Notes: generated by a model not told the origin, from the sequence alone. DNA of 34,984 nt from Acidimicrobiales bacterium (GCA_030039755.1 JASHUY010000044.1:1-34984); one strand, 5' to 3'; shown: positions 1-8,226, counted from the first letter of the stretch. A program made the numbers and translations.

Positions 1-399
1 CCGCCCCCACCGCTGTGCGCGCATGTCGGGAAGCACCCGAGAGACGATCTCCCGGTGGGAGAAGAGCAGCTCGTTCATCGCCGAGACCAGGCCGTCACGG
101 GTCACGTCCTCTGCGCGCCCGGGCGGGGGTCCCGGACCGTTCAAGACCACGATGTCGATGGATCCGAAGGCTTCTCTCGCCGCGTCGACAAGGCGAGCAG
201 CTCCGTCGCGATCCGTGAGATCGACCCCGACACCGACCGCGTCAGGGAGCTCGGCGGCGATCTTCTGCGCGCGATCCTCACGGCGACCGCACACCACGAC
301 ACGGGCTCCCTCGTTGGCGAGCGCCCGCGCGCACCCTTCCCCGAGCCCGCTCGTGGAGGCGCACACCACGGCCGACCGCCCCGAGATGCCGAAGTTCAC
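1..399 (-). CDS. SDR-family NAD(P)-dependent oxidoreductase, N-terminal part (cut by window edge)
   Basis: The 133 visible residues begin MNFGISGRSAVV and contain a Rossmann cofactor site of the SDR type (STSGLGEGCARAL, about residues 15-27), a basic residue pair after beta-2 (VVCGRRED) that often marks NADP preference, VDLTDRDG, and the LNGPGP version of the NNAG motif. The catalytic Ser-Tyr-Lys lies beyond the window. The GTG start at 399 overlaps the stop of the upstream lyase gene as GTGA, so translation is probably coupled. It is the last visible gene of the leftward catabolic operon and probably oxidises or reduces a hydroxyl or keto intermediate. The substrate cannot be read from the sequence. 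Confidence 0.85.
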   Translation of the reverse strand, partial: MNFGISGRSAVVCASTSGLGEGCARALANEGARVVVCGRREDRAQKIAAELPDAVGVGVDLTDRDGAARLVDAAREAFGSIDIVVLNGPGPPPGRAEDVTRDGLVSAMNELLFSHREIVSRVLPDMRAQRWGR

Positions 400-1319
400 G
401 CGTGCACCCCGTTCATCTCCAGGGAGACTGCCGCCATGTGCCGATCGAGCTGCGCCGACAGCTGCTCGGGCATCCCGATTCCGGGCGCCCGGACGGAAGC
501 TTCACGGATGAGCCCTCGGCGCCGGAACGCTTCTTTCCGGATGGCGAGCCCGATTCGCGGCTGCTGCTCGAAATTGATGAGCGGCAGGTACGGCAGGATC
601 GCGGCCCGCGCACGTTCGTAACCTCCTTCGCGGTGCGCAGCCACGCACTCGGCCAGGCCCTCGGGAAACGAGAACCCGGTCATCGCGCCCGCGGCCCCCG
701 CCGACAGCTCGTCGAGGAGCCCGATGCCGCCGAGGCCGCCGAAGACGGGGACTTCCGCGAGCGCCTCCGCCAGGTGCGCGACCGCGAGCGCGGTGGGCGG
801 GGACTCGGCCTTCACCGCGGCGACCCAGGGTTCGCCGGCCAACGCATCCGCGAGCGCCGGCGCGGCGACCGTCACCCCGCTCGCCTCCGGGTAGTCCTGG
901 ACGACGACCGACAGTCCCGTCGCCTCGTGGACCCGCCGAAGGTGCGCGAGCATCCGCTCGCGGTCCGCGGTGTTCACCTGGACCATCACCGCGACCGCGC
1001 GGCCGTTCGCGGCGGGTGCGAGAGCCGCCGCCTCCTCCGCGCCGGGAGCGGTCGCGAGCGCCGTGATGCCGATCACCAGGGGAAGCGCCGAGGTCCGCGA
1101 GACCACGTCGAGCACCCGGCGACGTTCCGCCATGGAGAGCCGGGCCGACTCGCCGAACACCCCGAGAACGGTGAGCCCGGTGGCGCCTGCGGCCTCGTAG
1201 AACGAAGCCAGCCTCGCAAGGCTCTCTTCGTCGAGCTCGTCCGACGGCCCGGCAAACGGAGTGGGGATGACGCCCCACACCCCGCGCTCGAGCGCCCGGC
1301 TGCGGACCGCACCGCTCAC
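396..1319 (-). CDS. DapA/DHDPS-family lyase (class I aldolase/dehydratase)
   Basis: A 307-residue (beta/alpha)8 enzyme of the dihydrodipicolinate synthase / N-acetylneuraminate lyase family, at normal family length. The sequence shows GVIPTPF near residue 16, the substrate-loop motif GVFGES at about 53-58 (GTTGE in classic members), the catalytic tyrosine in QDYPE at Y143, and the Schiff-base lysine in AAVKAE at K170. These enzymes join or split pyruvate-like keto acids through a lysine imine. The GTG start at 1319 overlaps the CoA-transferase stop by 4 bases. Its setting in a CoA-transferase/oxidoreductase operon argues for a catabolic aldolase or dehydratase, not lysine biosynthesis. That role is an inference. 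Confidence 0.88.
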   Translation of the reverse strand: MSGAVRSRALERGVWGVIPTPFAGPSDELDEESLARLASFYEAAGATGLTVLGVFGESARLSMAERRRVLDVVSRTSALPLVIGITALATAPGAEEAAALAPAANGRAVAVMVQVNTADRERMLAHLRRVHEATGLSVVVQDYPEASGVTVAAPALADALAGEPWVAAVKAESPPTALAVAHLAEALAEVPVFGGLGGIGLLDELSAGAAGAMTGFSFPEGLAECVAAHREGGYERARAAILPYLPLINFEQQPRIGLAIRKEAFRRRGLIREASVRAPGIGMPEQLSAQLDRHMAAVSLEMNGVHA

Positions 1320-2563
1320 CCGAGGACCCCCGCGTCCCGCAATTCCCCGACTTCGCCCGGGGAATACCCGATCGACTCCAGCACGCCGTCGGTGTGCTCG
1401 CCGAGCATCGGGGGTGGAGCGTAGACCCGCGCCGGCGTCCGCCCCATGTGGATCGGTGCGCTGAGGCAGCGCACCGTCCCGACCGCCGGGTGCCGCATCG
1501 TGGTCAACATCCCGTTCGTGCTCGTCTGCTCGTGCGCGAGCGCGTGCTCCATGGTCCACACCGGGGCACACAGGATGTCCTCCGCCTCGAGCTTTCCGAT
1601 CCAATGCTCGGTGGACTCGCCCGCGAAGCGGGCTGCGAAGATCTGCTGCAGCTCGGTGCGGTGCGTCATCTGGTCTTCGGGGGTGGCGAACCGGCCGTCG
1701 AGCGAGAGGTCCGGGATCCCCAGCGCCTGGCAGATGTCTCTCAGCGGGTTCTCCTTGAACGCCCCCACGATGCTCACCGCGCCGTCCAGGGTCGGGAAGA
1801 CCCCGCACAACGGCATCCGCGCCCAGTTCACCTCGAAGCCCCGGTTCATCTGCATGCAGGCTTCCTGCATCTGCAAATGGAGCATGGAGTCGAACATCGA
1901 CACGTCCACGCGCTGACCTTCGCCGTCGCGCTCCCGAGCCAGCAGGGCCAGGAGCACTCCTTGAACGAGGTGCATACCCGTGGTGTAGTCGCAGAACGTG
2001 GTCGGATAGACGCTGAGGGGGAGATCGTCGCTCTGGCGTCGCCACATGAGGCCCGTGTACGCCTGCGCCAGCACGTCCTGCCCGCCCTTGTGCCGGAACG
2101 GCCCCTGCTCGCCGAATCCCGTTCCGGACACCCAGATGATCCGGGGGTTCAGCGCACGCGCCGCGTCGTAACCGAACCCGAGGCGATCCATCACGCCCTG
2201 GCGGAAGTTGCTCACGACGACGTCGGCGGACGCGACGAGGCGGCGCAGGACGTCCTTCCCCTCGTCGCGGCGCACGTCGACGACGACGCTCTTCTTGTTC
2301 CGGTTGATCGACAGGAAGATGGGGTTGTCGAACCCGTCGGGGTCGGGGATGGCCGTCCGGCTCAGGTCGCCCGAACCAGGCCGCTCGATCTTTATGACCG
2401 TGGCGCCGAAGTCGCCGAGCATCTGGGTGCAGCAGGGGCCCATGTAGACCTGCGTGAAGTCGACGACGGTGACTCCGGCCAGAGGTCCCGCCGCCTTCCT
2501 CGACGGGGTGTCGTCGCCGGGCTGACCGTCGGTCGTCGGCGGACCCGTGGGGTCCGCGATCAC
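1316..2563 (-). CDS. CaiB/BaiF (class III) CoA-transferase
   Basis: A 415-residue protein of usual length for family III CoA-transferases, which move CoA between carboxylic acids through an aspartyl-CoA thioester. Visible motifs are GVTVVDFTQVYMGP (residues 30-43), GDFGATVIKIERPGSGD, LSINRNKKSV, and the catalytic aspartate in CDYTTGMH (D192). The GTG start at 2563 overlaps the stop of the FAD oxidoreductase gene as GTGA; the lyase gene follows with the same overlap. It probably activates the imported substrate or an oxidised product as a CoA thioester. Donor and acceptor are unknown. Confidence 0.93.
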   Translation of the reverse strand: MIADPTGPPTTDGQPGDDTPSRKAAGPLAGVTVVDFTQVYMGPCCTQMLGDFGATVIKIERPGSGDLSRTAIPDPDGFDNPIFLSINRNKKSVVVDVRRDEGKDVLRRLVASADVVVSNFRQGVMDRLGFGYDAARALNPRIIWVSGTGFGEQGPFRHKGGQDVLAQAYTGLMWRRQSDDLPLSVYPTTFCDYTTGMHLVQGVLLALLARERDGEGQRVDVSMFDSMLHLQMQEACMQMNRGFEVNWARMPLCGVFPTLDGAVSIVGAFKENPLRDICQALGIPDLSLDGRFATPEDQMTHRTELQQIFAARFAGESTEHWIGKLEAEDILCAPVWTMEHALAHEQTSTNGMLTTMRHPAVGTVRCLSAPIHMGRTPARVYAPPPMLGEHTDGVLESIGYSPGEVGELRDAGVLG

Positions 2564-3894
2564 GACCGCACCTCGGCTGCATCGAGCGTCGCGTTCGGCG
2601 CGGGGACGTCTCCGGGGTCAGCGCCCTGCTTGCGCATCCCCTCTTGGATCCGACGGAAGGGGACTTCTCTCACCCGCACTCCTTCCTCTGCGCTCAGGGC
2701 CGCGGCGATGCCGGCGGCCTGTCCCATCGCCATGCAGGGTGGGATCTCCCGCGAGATCCGCTGCGCGTCGGGCGTCGCCGAGTAATGCCGCCCCGCGACG
2801 AGCAGCTGGTCGACATCCTTTGGGACGAGTGCGCGGTAGGGCGTGTAGTAGTCCCGCCCTCTGCAGACGGTGTCCGGGAAGTGGCGGCGACTCTGCACGT
2901 CGTCCTTGGTCACGACGTACTCACCCTCGAGCAGCCTCGTCTGGCGCACGCCGATCTGCTCAGCGGTGTCCACCACGAAGCAGCGCTCGAAGCCGGGAAG
3001 TTCGGCACGGGCGACGTCGATGACGTCTGCGATCCGCTTGCGCGCTTCGCGGTCGGCCGCGGTCAAGGAGGCCGGGTCCGTCCCGTCGTACCCGGTCATG
3101 TGAGGACAGTTGCACCATACGATCCCCGGCAAGGGCGTCTTCAGCCACCAGAGGTCCCACGCACCACCGAGAAGGCGCTTGATCTTCCGATCGATCTCCC
3201 GGGCTTCCCGCTCGTTCCCGAACTGGAACTCCTCAGCCGCTTCCGTGTCGATACCTCCGATGCGGAACACGAGCGTCACCATGTACTTGTCGTGGACGAA
3301 CCGGGCTCCCGACCTGGACGCGACGTCGAGGTCACCGCTCGTGTCGATCACCACCGCCCCCGTCACGGCCTGAGGGCCCGACTTGGTCTCGCAGACGACG
3401 CCCTTCACCGCACCGTCCTCGACCACGGGCCGCGTGAACCAACTGTGGAGCCGAAGGGTCACCCCGCTCTCGTACACGAGATCGGCCGAGACCCGCTTCC
3501 ATCCGTCGGGATCGAACGCAACCGCGTAGCAGATGGGCTTGATCGCATCGTGCGACTGGAAGTCGAACAGCCCCCACCTGCTCCAGCGTCGCCACATCTC
3601 CGGCGACGACAGGCGGTCTTCCTCGGGCGGGTGCACGGCGAGCCCGATCGCCTCCAGCCGGTCGACGTACTCGTCGACGATCCCGGTGACGGAGACCTCG
3701 GACCCGTTGCACATGTCGTCGAGAACGAGCACCATCCCCCCGGACGCGAGCCCCCCGAGCGACCCGTACCGCTCGAGCAAGGTGACGCTGGCGCCGGCAC
3801 GCGCCGCGCCGACGGCAGCGCTGACGCCCGCAGGGCCTCCCCCGACGACGACCACGTCGGAACTCGCAACCACCGGGGCATCGATCTTCGTCAT
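2560..3894 (-). CDS. FAD-dependent oxidoreductase (FAD_oxidored family)
   Basis: A 444-residue flavoprotein. The N-terminus carries a dinucleotide-binding fold (VVVVGGGPAGVSAAVGAARAG) and an acidic end of beta-2 (LLERYGSLGG), as in FAD proteins. A late GRHYSATPDAQRISREIP segment and CMAMGQAAGIAAALS form the usual C-terminal FAD contact. The ATG at 3894 has AGGAG upstream; a GTG 3 bases earlier is the alternative. The ferredoxin gene just upstream suggests electrons pass between the two proteins. The family includes poorly characterised dehydrogenases, so the substrate is open. The downstream CoA-transferase overlaps it by 4 bases. Confidence 0.88.
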   Translation of the reverse strand: MTKIDAPVVASSDVVVVGGGPAGVSAAVGAARAGASVTLLERYGSLGGLASGGMVLVLDDMCNGSEVSVTGIVDEYVDRLEAIGLAVHPPEEDRLSSPEMWRRWSRWGLFDFQSHDAIKPICYAVAFDPDGWKRVSADLVYESGVTLRLHSWFTRPVVEDGAVKGVVCETKSGPQAVTGAVVIDTSGDLDVASRSGARFVHDKYMVTLVFRIGGIDTEAAEEFQFGNEREAREIDRKIKRLLGGAWDLWWLKTPLPGIVWCNCPHMTGYDGTDPASLTAADREARKRIADVIDVARAELPGFERCFVVDTAEQIGVRQTRLLEGEYVVTKDDVQSRRHFPDTVCRGRDYYTPYRALVPKDVDQLLVAGRHYSATPDAQRISREIPPCMAMGQAAGIAAALSAEEGVRVREVPFRRIQEGMRKQGADPGDVPAPNATLDAAEVRS

Positions 3895-3969
3895 CACGCG
3901 CTCCTCCCTACCGTCACCACGACCCTGCTGCCCGCACCGAAAGTCGTCGTCGACACGATCCGACCCGGC

Positions 3970-4338
3970 TCACGGCGTCGCGACCGGACGGCCCGAATCC
4001 GCCGGGCCGACCGTCGCAGAGACCAGCTCCGTGTCGACCGACAACCGTCCCAGTCGCGACGCGCCGCCGGGAGAACCGAGCGGCTGCTCCCTGCCCGGCA
4101 GCGCCTCGAAGAAGAACCTGGCGTTGTCCTGCCGGAACGCCTGCCACCTCGAAGGCAGCTCGTCCTCGCGGTAGATGGCTTCGACAGGGCAGGCCCCCTC
4201 GCACGCGCCACAGCCGATGCATTCGTCCGGGTGGATGTAGACCGAGCGGTCCCCTTCGTAGATGCAGTCGACCGGGCACATGTCGATACAACCCCGGTCG
4301 AGCACGTCGATGCATGGAGCGGTGACGACGAAGATCAA
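3970..4338 (-). CDS. fdxA: 7Fe ferredoxin ([3Fe-4S][4Fe-4S])
   Basis: A 122-residue ferredoxin with cysteines at 9, 17, 21, 25, 40, 43, 46 and 50. This is the spacing of 7Fe ferredoxins, where C9, C17 and C50 hold the [3Fe-4S] cluster and C21, C40, C43 and C46 hold the [4Fe-4S] cluster. The segments DMCPVDCIYEGDR and IHPDECIGCGACEGACPVEAI are typical of actinobacterial FdxA proteins. The start is a TTG with a weak GGAG upstream. The tail after about residue 75 is low in cysteine and probably disordered. It sits between the importer permease and the FAD oxidoreductase and is the likely electron partner of the latter. Confidence 0.92.
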   Translation of the reverse strand: MIFVVTAPCIDVLDRGCIDMCPVDCIYEGDRSVYIHPDECIGCGACEGACPVEAIYREDELPSRWQAFRQDNARFFFEALPGREQPLGSPGGASRLGRLSVDTELVSATVGPADSGRPVATP

Positions 4339-4375
4339 GGACCTGGCTCCGTCCGCCCGGAGAGGGGTTCCCCGT

Positions 4376-5218
4376 TCACCTGACCCGGTCCCATCGACCC
4401 ATCAACCGCTGCGCCAGGACCACGAGGCCGAAGAGCGCGAGGGCATACCCCGATGCGACGGCCATGGCCGCATAGAGCTGCGGCGCCTGGAAGTTCTGCG
4501 TCGCATACACGATGAGGAACCCGATGCCTCTCGTCGACCCGATCCACTCCGCCACGATCGCGCCGATCACGGCCCCCGGCGCGGCGATCTTGAGCGCTGC
4601 GAAGAGATAGGGGATCGAGGAGGGCAGCCGCAGCTTCAGGAAGATCTCACGCTTCTTCGCCGACAGCACGTGCATCAGCTCGAGCAGCTGCGGATCCACC
4701 GACTCGAACCCTGCGACCATGTTGACCAAGGTGGGGAAGAAGGTGATGAGCGCGGCGACCGCGATCTTCGGGCTGTAGCCGAACCCCAGGTAGATGATCA
4801 GTATGGGCGCGATTGCGACGATGGGGACCGTCCAGAGGATGGTCGCGGCCGGATAGAACGCCCGCCTCAGGATCCTCGAGTACACGAACAGGAGCGCGAT
4901 CAGGATTCCCGCGACGTTTCCGAGCGCGAACCCGAGCAAGCTCTCGATCGCAGTCGGGTACAGGTTCGAGAGGAAGAGCGTGCGGTTGTCCACCAGGTAG
5001 CTCGCCACCGTCAACGGTGACGACACGAGGTACGGCTTGACGTGGAAGATCGTGACCCAGCCCTGCCAGACCAGCACGAGGAAGACGAGCCCGGCGATCG
5101 GCCACAGCACCTTGCCCGCGCCGCGCCGAGATCGCCGCCGCGGCCGGGGGGACGTCGCGGCAGGGACCCCTTCCAGCTCGGAGCCCAAGACGACCGTTCG
5201 CTCAGCCTGCACCGTCAC
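4376..5218 (-). CDS. ABC transporter permease, NitT/TauT (SsuC/TauC-like) type
   Basis: A 280-residue inner-membrane permease with about six hydrophobic helices, beginning with VLWPIAGLVFLVLVWQGW at about 38-55. The cytoplasmic coupling loop SAKKREIFLKLRLPSSIPYLFAALKIAAPGA fits the EAA loop of the binding-protein-dependent permease family. The basic N-terminus (PRPRRRSRRGAGK) is cytosolic. The GTG start lies 17 bases inside the end of the ATPase gene, so the two are co-translated. Together with the ATPase and binding protein upstream it forms a complete importer of the nitrate/sulfonate/taurine class, which also handles small organic acids and pyrimidine precursors. Confidence 0.92.
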   Translation of the reverse strand: MTVQAERTVVLGSELEGVPAATSPRPRRRSRRGAGKVLWPIAGLVFLVLVWQGWVTIFHVKPYLVSSPLTVASYLVDNRTLFLSNLYPTAIESLLGFALGNVAGILIALLFVYSRILRRAFYPAATILWTVPIVAIAPILIIYLGFGYSPKIAVAALITFFPTLVNMVAGFESVDPQLLELMHVLSAKKREIFLKLRLPSSIPYLFAALKIAAPGAVIGAIVAEWIGSTRGIGFLIVYATQNFQAPQLYAAMAVASGYALALFGLVVLAQRLMGRWDRVR

Positions 5219-6107
5219 CTGCCAACAGCGCCCGCAGTCGTGAGGTGGTGCTCAGGAACGGCACCGTGTCCCGGATCTCGCGGCTTCTCGGATACGGCAA
5301 CGCGATGTCCACGACATCACGGATGCGTCCGGGCCCCGGGGTCAGCACGGCCACCCGGCGACTCAGGAACGCCGCCTCCGGGATGCTGTGCGTCACGAAG
5401 ACCGTGGTGGTCCCCGTCGAGCTCCAGATGGTGAGGAGCTCCTCGTTCATCTTGTCCCTCGTGATCTCGTCGAGGGCGCCGAAGGGCTCGTCCATGAGGA
5501 GGATCCTCGGCTTGGTGACGAGCGCCCGCGCGATCGATACGCGTTGCTTCATCCCGCCTGAGAGCTCCTTCGGGTACGCTCGCTTCCGCCCTTGCAGGCC
5601 GACCAGCTCGAGCACCTCGTCGGCAGCCTTCCTCGCCGCACCGTCCACCGCACCTGCCAGCTCCATCGGCAACAGGACGTTGTCGATCACGCGTCGCCAG
5701 GGCATCAGCGCGGCGTCCTGGAAGACGAAGCCGAAACTTCTCGCCTTGCGTGCGACCGACGGGGACGCGCCGAGCACCGTGACGCGTCCCGTGCTGAGCG
5801 GCACCACGTCGGCGACCACCCGCAACAGGGTGGATTTCCCGCAACCGCTCGGCCCGAGGAGGGAGAAGAAGTCTCCGTCGTTGATGTCCAGCGTGATGTC
5901 CCTGAGCGCCTCCACCGGGCCTGCGTTGCTCTCGAAGTGGACCCCGGCGCCCTCGAGCCGGATGCACGGGCCGCCCTCGGCTGCGTCGCTCACCGGAACC
6001 CGGCTCAGGTGCTGCGGGTCGATGCCGACGGAGCCGTCGGGCGCATCGTGCTCGTCTCGCTCCAGGCGACGCAACTCGAGAGGAGCGTCACGCTTCTCGT
6101 TCAGCAA
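5202..6107 (-). CDS. ABC transporter ATP-binding protein, NitT/TauT (SsuB/TauB-like) type
   Basis: A 301-residue ATPase with an N-terminal extension of about 48 residues before the ABC fold. Walker A is GPSGCGKST (85-93), the Q-loop VFQDAALMPW (128-137), the signature LSGGMKQR (182-189), Walker B ILLMDEPFGALD, and the switch histidine is in VTHS. The MPWRRVIDNV sequence after the Q-loop is typical of the SsuB/TauB group. The chosen start is a TTG at 6107 with GGAAAGG 7 bases upstream; the long poorly conserved N-terminus makes the exact start uncertain. It powers the permease encoded by the overlapping downstream gene. Confidence 0.92.
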   Translation of the reverse strand: MLNEKRDAPLELRRLERDEHDAPDGSVGIDPQHLSRVPVSDAAEGGPCIRLEGAGVHFESNAGPVEALRDITLDINDGDFFSLLGPSGCGKSTLLRVVADVVPLSTGRVTVLGASPSVARKARSFGFVFQDAALMPWRRVIDNVLLPMELAGAVDGAARKAADEVLELVGLQGRKRAYPKELSGGMKQRVSIARALVTKPRILLMDEPFGALDEITRDKMNEELLTIWSSTGTTTVFVTHSIPEAAFLSRRVAVLTPGPGRIRDVVDIALPYPRSREIRDTVPFLSTTSRLRALLAGDGAG

Positions 6108-6152
6108 GGGCGACCTTTCCGGTGTCCATCATGTTCGCGTGTCCAGGTCCAT

Positions 6153-6188
6153 TCGGCCAACCCCGGCGGTTCGGCCAACCCCGGCGGT
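6153..6188. repeat. Two perfect tandem copies of an 18-base repeat
   Basis: The unit TCGGCCAACCCCGGCGGT occurs at 6153-6170 and again at 6171-6188 with no mismatch. It lies in the 153-base gap between the ATPase and binding-protein genes. Confidence 0.95.
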
Positions 6189-6199
6189 GCGGTCGGCCC

Positions 6200-6229
6200 G
6201 GAGGCGCTCGGCCGGGAGGCGGTCGGCGG
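6200..6229. repeat. Two 15-base GC-rich tandem units
   Basis: The units GGAGGCGCTCGGCCG (6200-6214) and GGAGGCGGTCGGCGG (6215-6229) differ at two positions, and a partial third copy (GGAGGG) follows. Together with the neighbouring 18-base repeat they fill most of this gap, which suggests replication slippage in a region free of coding constraint. Confidence 0.8.
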
Positions 6230-6245
6230 GGAGGGGCGCTCCGTC

Positions 6246-6261
6246 GCCGGCGGTCGCCGGC
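6246..6261 (-). terminator. Stem-loop at the end of the binding-protein gene
   Basis: GCCGGC-GGTC-GCCGGC forms a perfect 6-bp stem with a 4-base loop immediately after the binding-protein stop codon (minus strand). There is no T-tract. A hairpin here often stabilises the binding-protein mRNA or lowers readthrough into transporter genes. Its role is inferred. Confidence 0.45.
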
Positions 6262-7328
6262 TACTTGAATGTCCGCTGCTTCCTGGTGGCGTTCAGGATC
6301 GAGAGCGTGAGCATCCGGGAGACGGGCGGCGGCTTCTTCAGCTTGCCAAGTGCCGTGTACAGCTGGGCGACCTGCTCCCAAGCGGTCGGGCTGATCGTTG
6401 CGAAGCCACCGGCGAGACTGGTCGCGTTGAAGATGTAGGGCAAGCATTTCTGCAGGGTGACGAGTGTCGTCGCATAATTCAGGTTCTTGAACAACTTCAA
6501 GAGATCGTGCACCGCCCTGCTCTGGTGCGTCCGCGCGTAGATCCAACCCTTCGCCGTCGCGTCCATGTACTCGTCGAGGACCTTCTGGTGCGTCTTGATG
6601 TAGGAGGTCTTCGCAAAAAGGACGTCCGCGCTCAGGTGTACCCCGGTTGTCCAGAGGAGAAGCTGGCGGTAGTTCTTCCCCAAAGGCTTGAGTGTCCCCG
6701 CCGAGGTGGCCCACTCCGTCTGCACCTGCACCTTGTGGTCCAACAGGGGCGCGACGCTCGAAGAGTTGACGATCTTCTTGTTGACTGTGGGAATGTACTT
6801 CTTGAGGCCGTTCTTGTAGAGCATCGCGTCGATCAGGATTGTGTCGCCAGGCTCAGCTCCGATCGTCTTTCCGATGAAGTCCTTCGGCGAGGTGACGGGA
6901 TCTGTCGGCAGCGAGTAGAACGCGTACGGGTGCTTGGCGAAGATCGCGCCGAACGCTTCGACGGGAACGCCCGTCGAGACCGCCTGGATCAGGGTCGGGC
7001 TCGAGGCGTCCTGGCCGATCTGGACGGAGCCGGACGCGACCTCGTCGATACCCGTGAGCGTGTTTGTCGTCCCCGCTTCGAGGGTCACTGTGAGCCCTTC
7101 CTGCTTGTAGAACCCCTGCACCACCGCGACCGCTGTGCCGGCGTCTTCGCTTGTCGGGAAGTAGGGAAGAACCACCTTCAGACTCACGAGGCTCTTCTCG
7201 GGCGCCCCGGAGCTGACCGACACCGGAACGACGGCCGCGATCACCGTCGCGGTGATCATCGCTGCGACGACGCCTGCTCCGGCGAGCCGGTTGTGCCCAC
7301 GGAGTCGACTGGACGTGTGGTCGGACAT
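6261..7328 (-). CDS. ABC transporter substrate-binding protein, NMT1/SsuA-like (NitT/TauT family)
   Basis: A 355-residue exported protein. The ATG at 7328 follows a GGGGGG ribosome site. An N-terminal signal segment (VVAAMITATVIAAVVPVSVSSGA) has no lipobox cysteine. The mature part reads LKVVLPYFPTSEDAGTAVAVVQGFYKQEGL, then GSVQIGQDASS and FIGKTIGAEPGDT, the usual layout of NMT1/SsuA-type proteins that bind sulfonates, nitrate, thiamine precursors or small aromatics. It is the substrate-recognition subunit for the permease and ATPase downstream. At least 10 of its roughly 40 threonines use ACA. Confidence 0.9.
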   Translation of the reverse strand: MSDHTSSRLRGHNRLAGAGVVAAMITATVIAAVVPVSVSSGAPEKSLVSLKVVLPYFPTSEDAGTAVAVVQGFYKQEGLTVTLEAGTTNTLTGIDEVASGSVQIGQDASSPTLIQAVSTGVPVEAFGAIFAKHPYAFYSLPTDPVTSPKDFIGKTIGAEPGDTILIDAMLYKNGLKKYIPTVNKKIVNSSSVAPLLDHKVQVQTEWATSAGTLKPLGKNYRQLLLWTTGVHLSADVLFAKTSYIKTHQKVLDEYMDATAKGWIYARTHQSRAVHDLLKLFKNLNYATTLVTLQKCLPYIFNATSLAGGFATISPTAWEQVAQLYTALGKLKKPPPVSRMLTLSILNATRKQRTFK

Positions 7329-7399
7329 GAACCCCCCTTTTTGGCTGCGCAATTCTCAAGTGACTCCGTCGTCGGCCTAACGCAGACGCAGGAGTTGCC

Positions 7400-8167
7400 T
7401 CAACTGACTTCCTCGCCCCGAAGACGCGGTGACCCGTAGCGGTCGTGGAACGCCGGAAGGACCATGTCCCGCACCGCGTTCACGTGCGCGTCCGACGCCC
7501 TCGCCGCTTCCTCCGGGTCGCCGCGGAAGACGGCTTGCGCGATATGGATGTGCTGATGACCGCACTGGATCGCGTCCTGTACGCCCGGCACGTCCCGCTC
7601 GCGGAGCACGCTCGCCAGCACGGCGGCGTCCTCCGCGAGCCTCGCCAGGCGGGCGTTGTGCGCGGCTCGGCTGATCGCCCGGTGGAACAACCGGTCCCAC
7701 GCGCGAAAGCCGTCCGCGATGTCGCCCGCCTCCGCACACTGCAGCGAACGCTCGGCTGCGTCGAGGATCTCGTCGCGCTCGGCGGTCGACGCGAGCTCGG
7801 CAGCCCGCCGGGAAAGACCCTGCTCGAGCACGAGTCTCACCTCGTACGCCTCCCGGATGGAGTCCTCCGAGGGGGCGACGACCCTGAGACCCCGGCCTCC
7901 GTCCGGCTCGACCAACCCCAGTGACTGCAACCGCAGCAGCGCTTCCCGTACCGGCGTCTTGCTGACGCTGAGCCGTGCGGCGAGCGACGCCTCTGCGACC
8001 ACGGTCCCGGGCGCGAGCCGCTTGGAGACGATCGAGCTCCGGATGGCGTCGTAGACCATCTCGGAGAGGCTCTGGGGTTTTTCCGTGAGGGGGTCCAACC
8101 CGTCGAGCAACGCGGGAGATACCCGATCCAGTGCACGAGATGTTGCGTCTAGCACTCGGAATATCAT
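7400..8167 (-). CDS. GntR-family transcriptional regulator, FadR/FCD subfamily
   Basis: A protein of up to 255 residues. A winged helix occupies about 33-99 (LSEMVYDAIRSSIVSKRLAPG, then LSVSKTPVREALLRLQSLGLV). An alpha-helical FCD ligand domain follows at about 103-245, with the metal-site residues of that family visible in AWDRLFHRAIS and in the HQHIHIAQ and DAHVNAVR segments. FCD regulators usually bind small carboxylates and repress catabolic operons. It heads the leftward operon and is divergent from the crotonase gene, so it probably controls both. The ATG at 8167 lacks a ribosome site and overlaps a possible -10 box; a leaderless GTG at 8155 is a good alternative start. Confidence 0.92.
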   Translation of the reverse strand: MIFRVLDATSRALDRVSPALLDGLDPLTEKPQSLSEMVYDAIRSSIVSKRLAPGTVVAEASLAARLSVSKTPVREALLRLQSLGLVEPDGGRGLRVVAPSEDSIREAYEVRLVLEQGLSRRAAELASTAERDEILDAAERSLQCAEAGDIADGFRAWDRLFHRAISRAAHNARLARLAEDAAVLASVLRERDVPGVQDAIQCGHQHIHIAQAVFRGDPEEAARASDAHVNAVRDMVLPAFHDRYGSPRLRGEEVS

Positions 8168-8194
8168 GTCCGATACACTTTCGTTCGTCAAGTG
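8162..8194 (-). promoter_or_regulatory. Putative promoter and dyad for the GntR gene
   Basis: On the minus strand TTGACG (8191-8186) is followed after 17 bases by CATGAT (8168-8163), which overlaps the ATG start codon. If used, transcription would begin about 7 bases on, at the GTG at 8155. A dyad CACTT-N9-AAGTG spans 8176-8194 over the -35 box and could be the operator. The octamer TCACTTGA recurs upstream of the binding-protein gene near 7355-7363. All of this is read by eye. Confidence 0.4.
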
Positions 8195-8226
8195 ATGCTG
8201 CAGAAAGGCGCGGACGAGGAGGGGCT

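Noticed and set aside
396-2582. A 728-codon open frame through the lyase and backward across the CoA-transferase gene
   Set aside because: Only the part from the GTG at 1319 encodes a recognisable protein. Upstream of it the frame is arginine-rich shadow of the CoA-transferase.
1394-2785. Long plus-strand open frame of 463 codons
   Set aside because: It is antisense to the CoA-transferase and FAD oxidoreductase, with His/Arg-rich low-complexity translation typical of high-GC shadows.
5592-7439. 615-codon plus-strand open frame
   Set aside because: It runs antisense across the ABC ATPase and binding-protein genes and has no family motifs.
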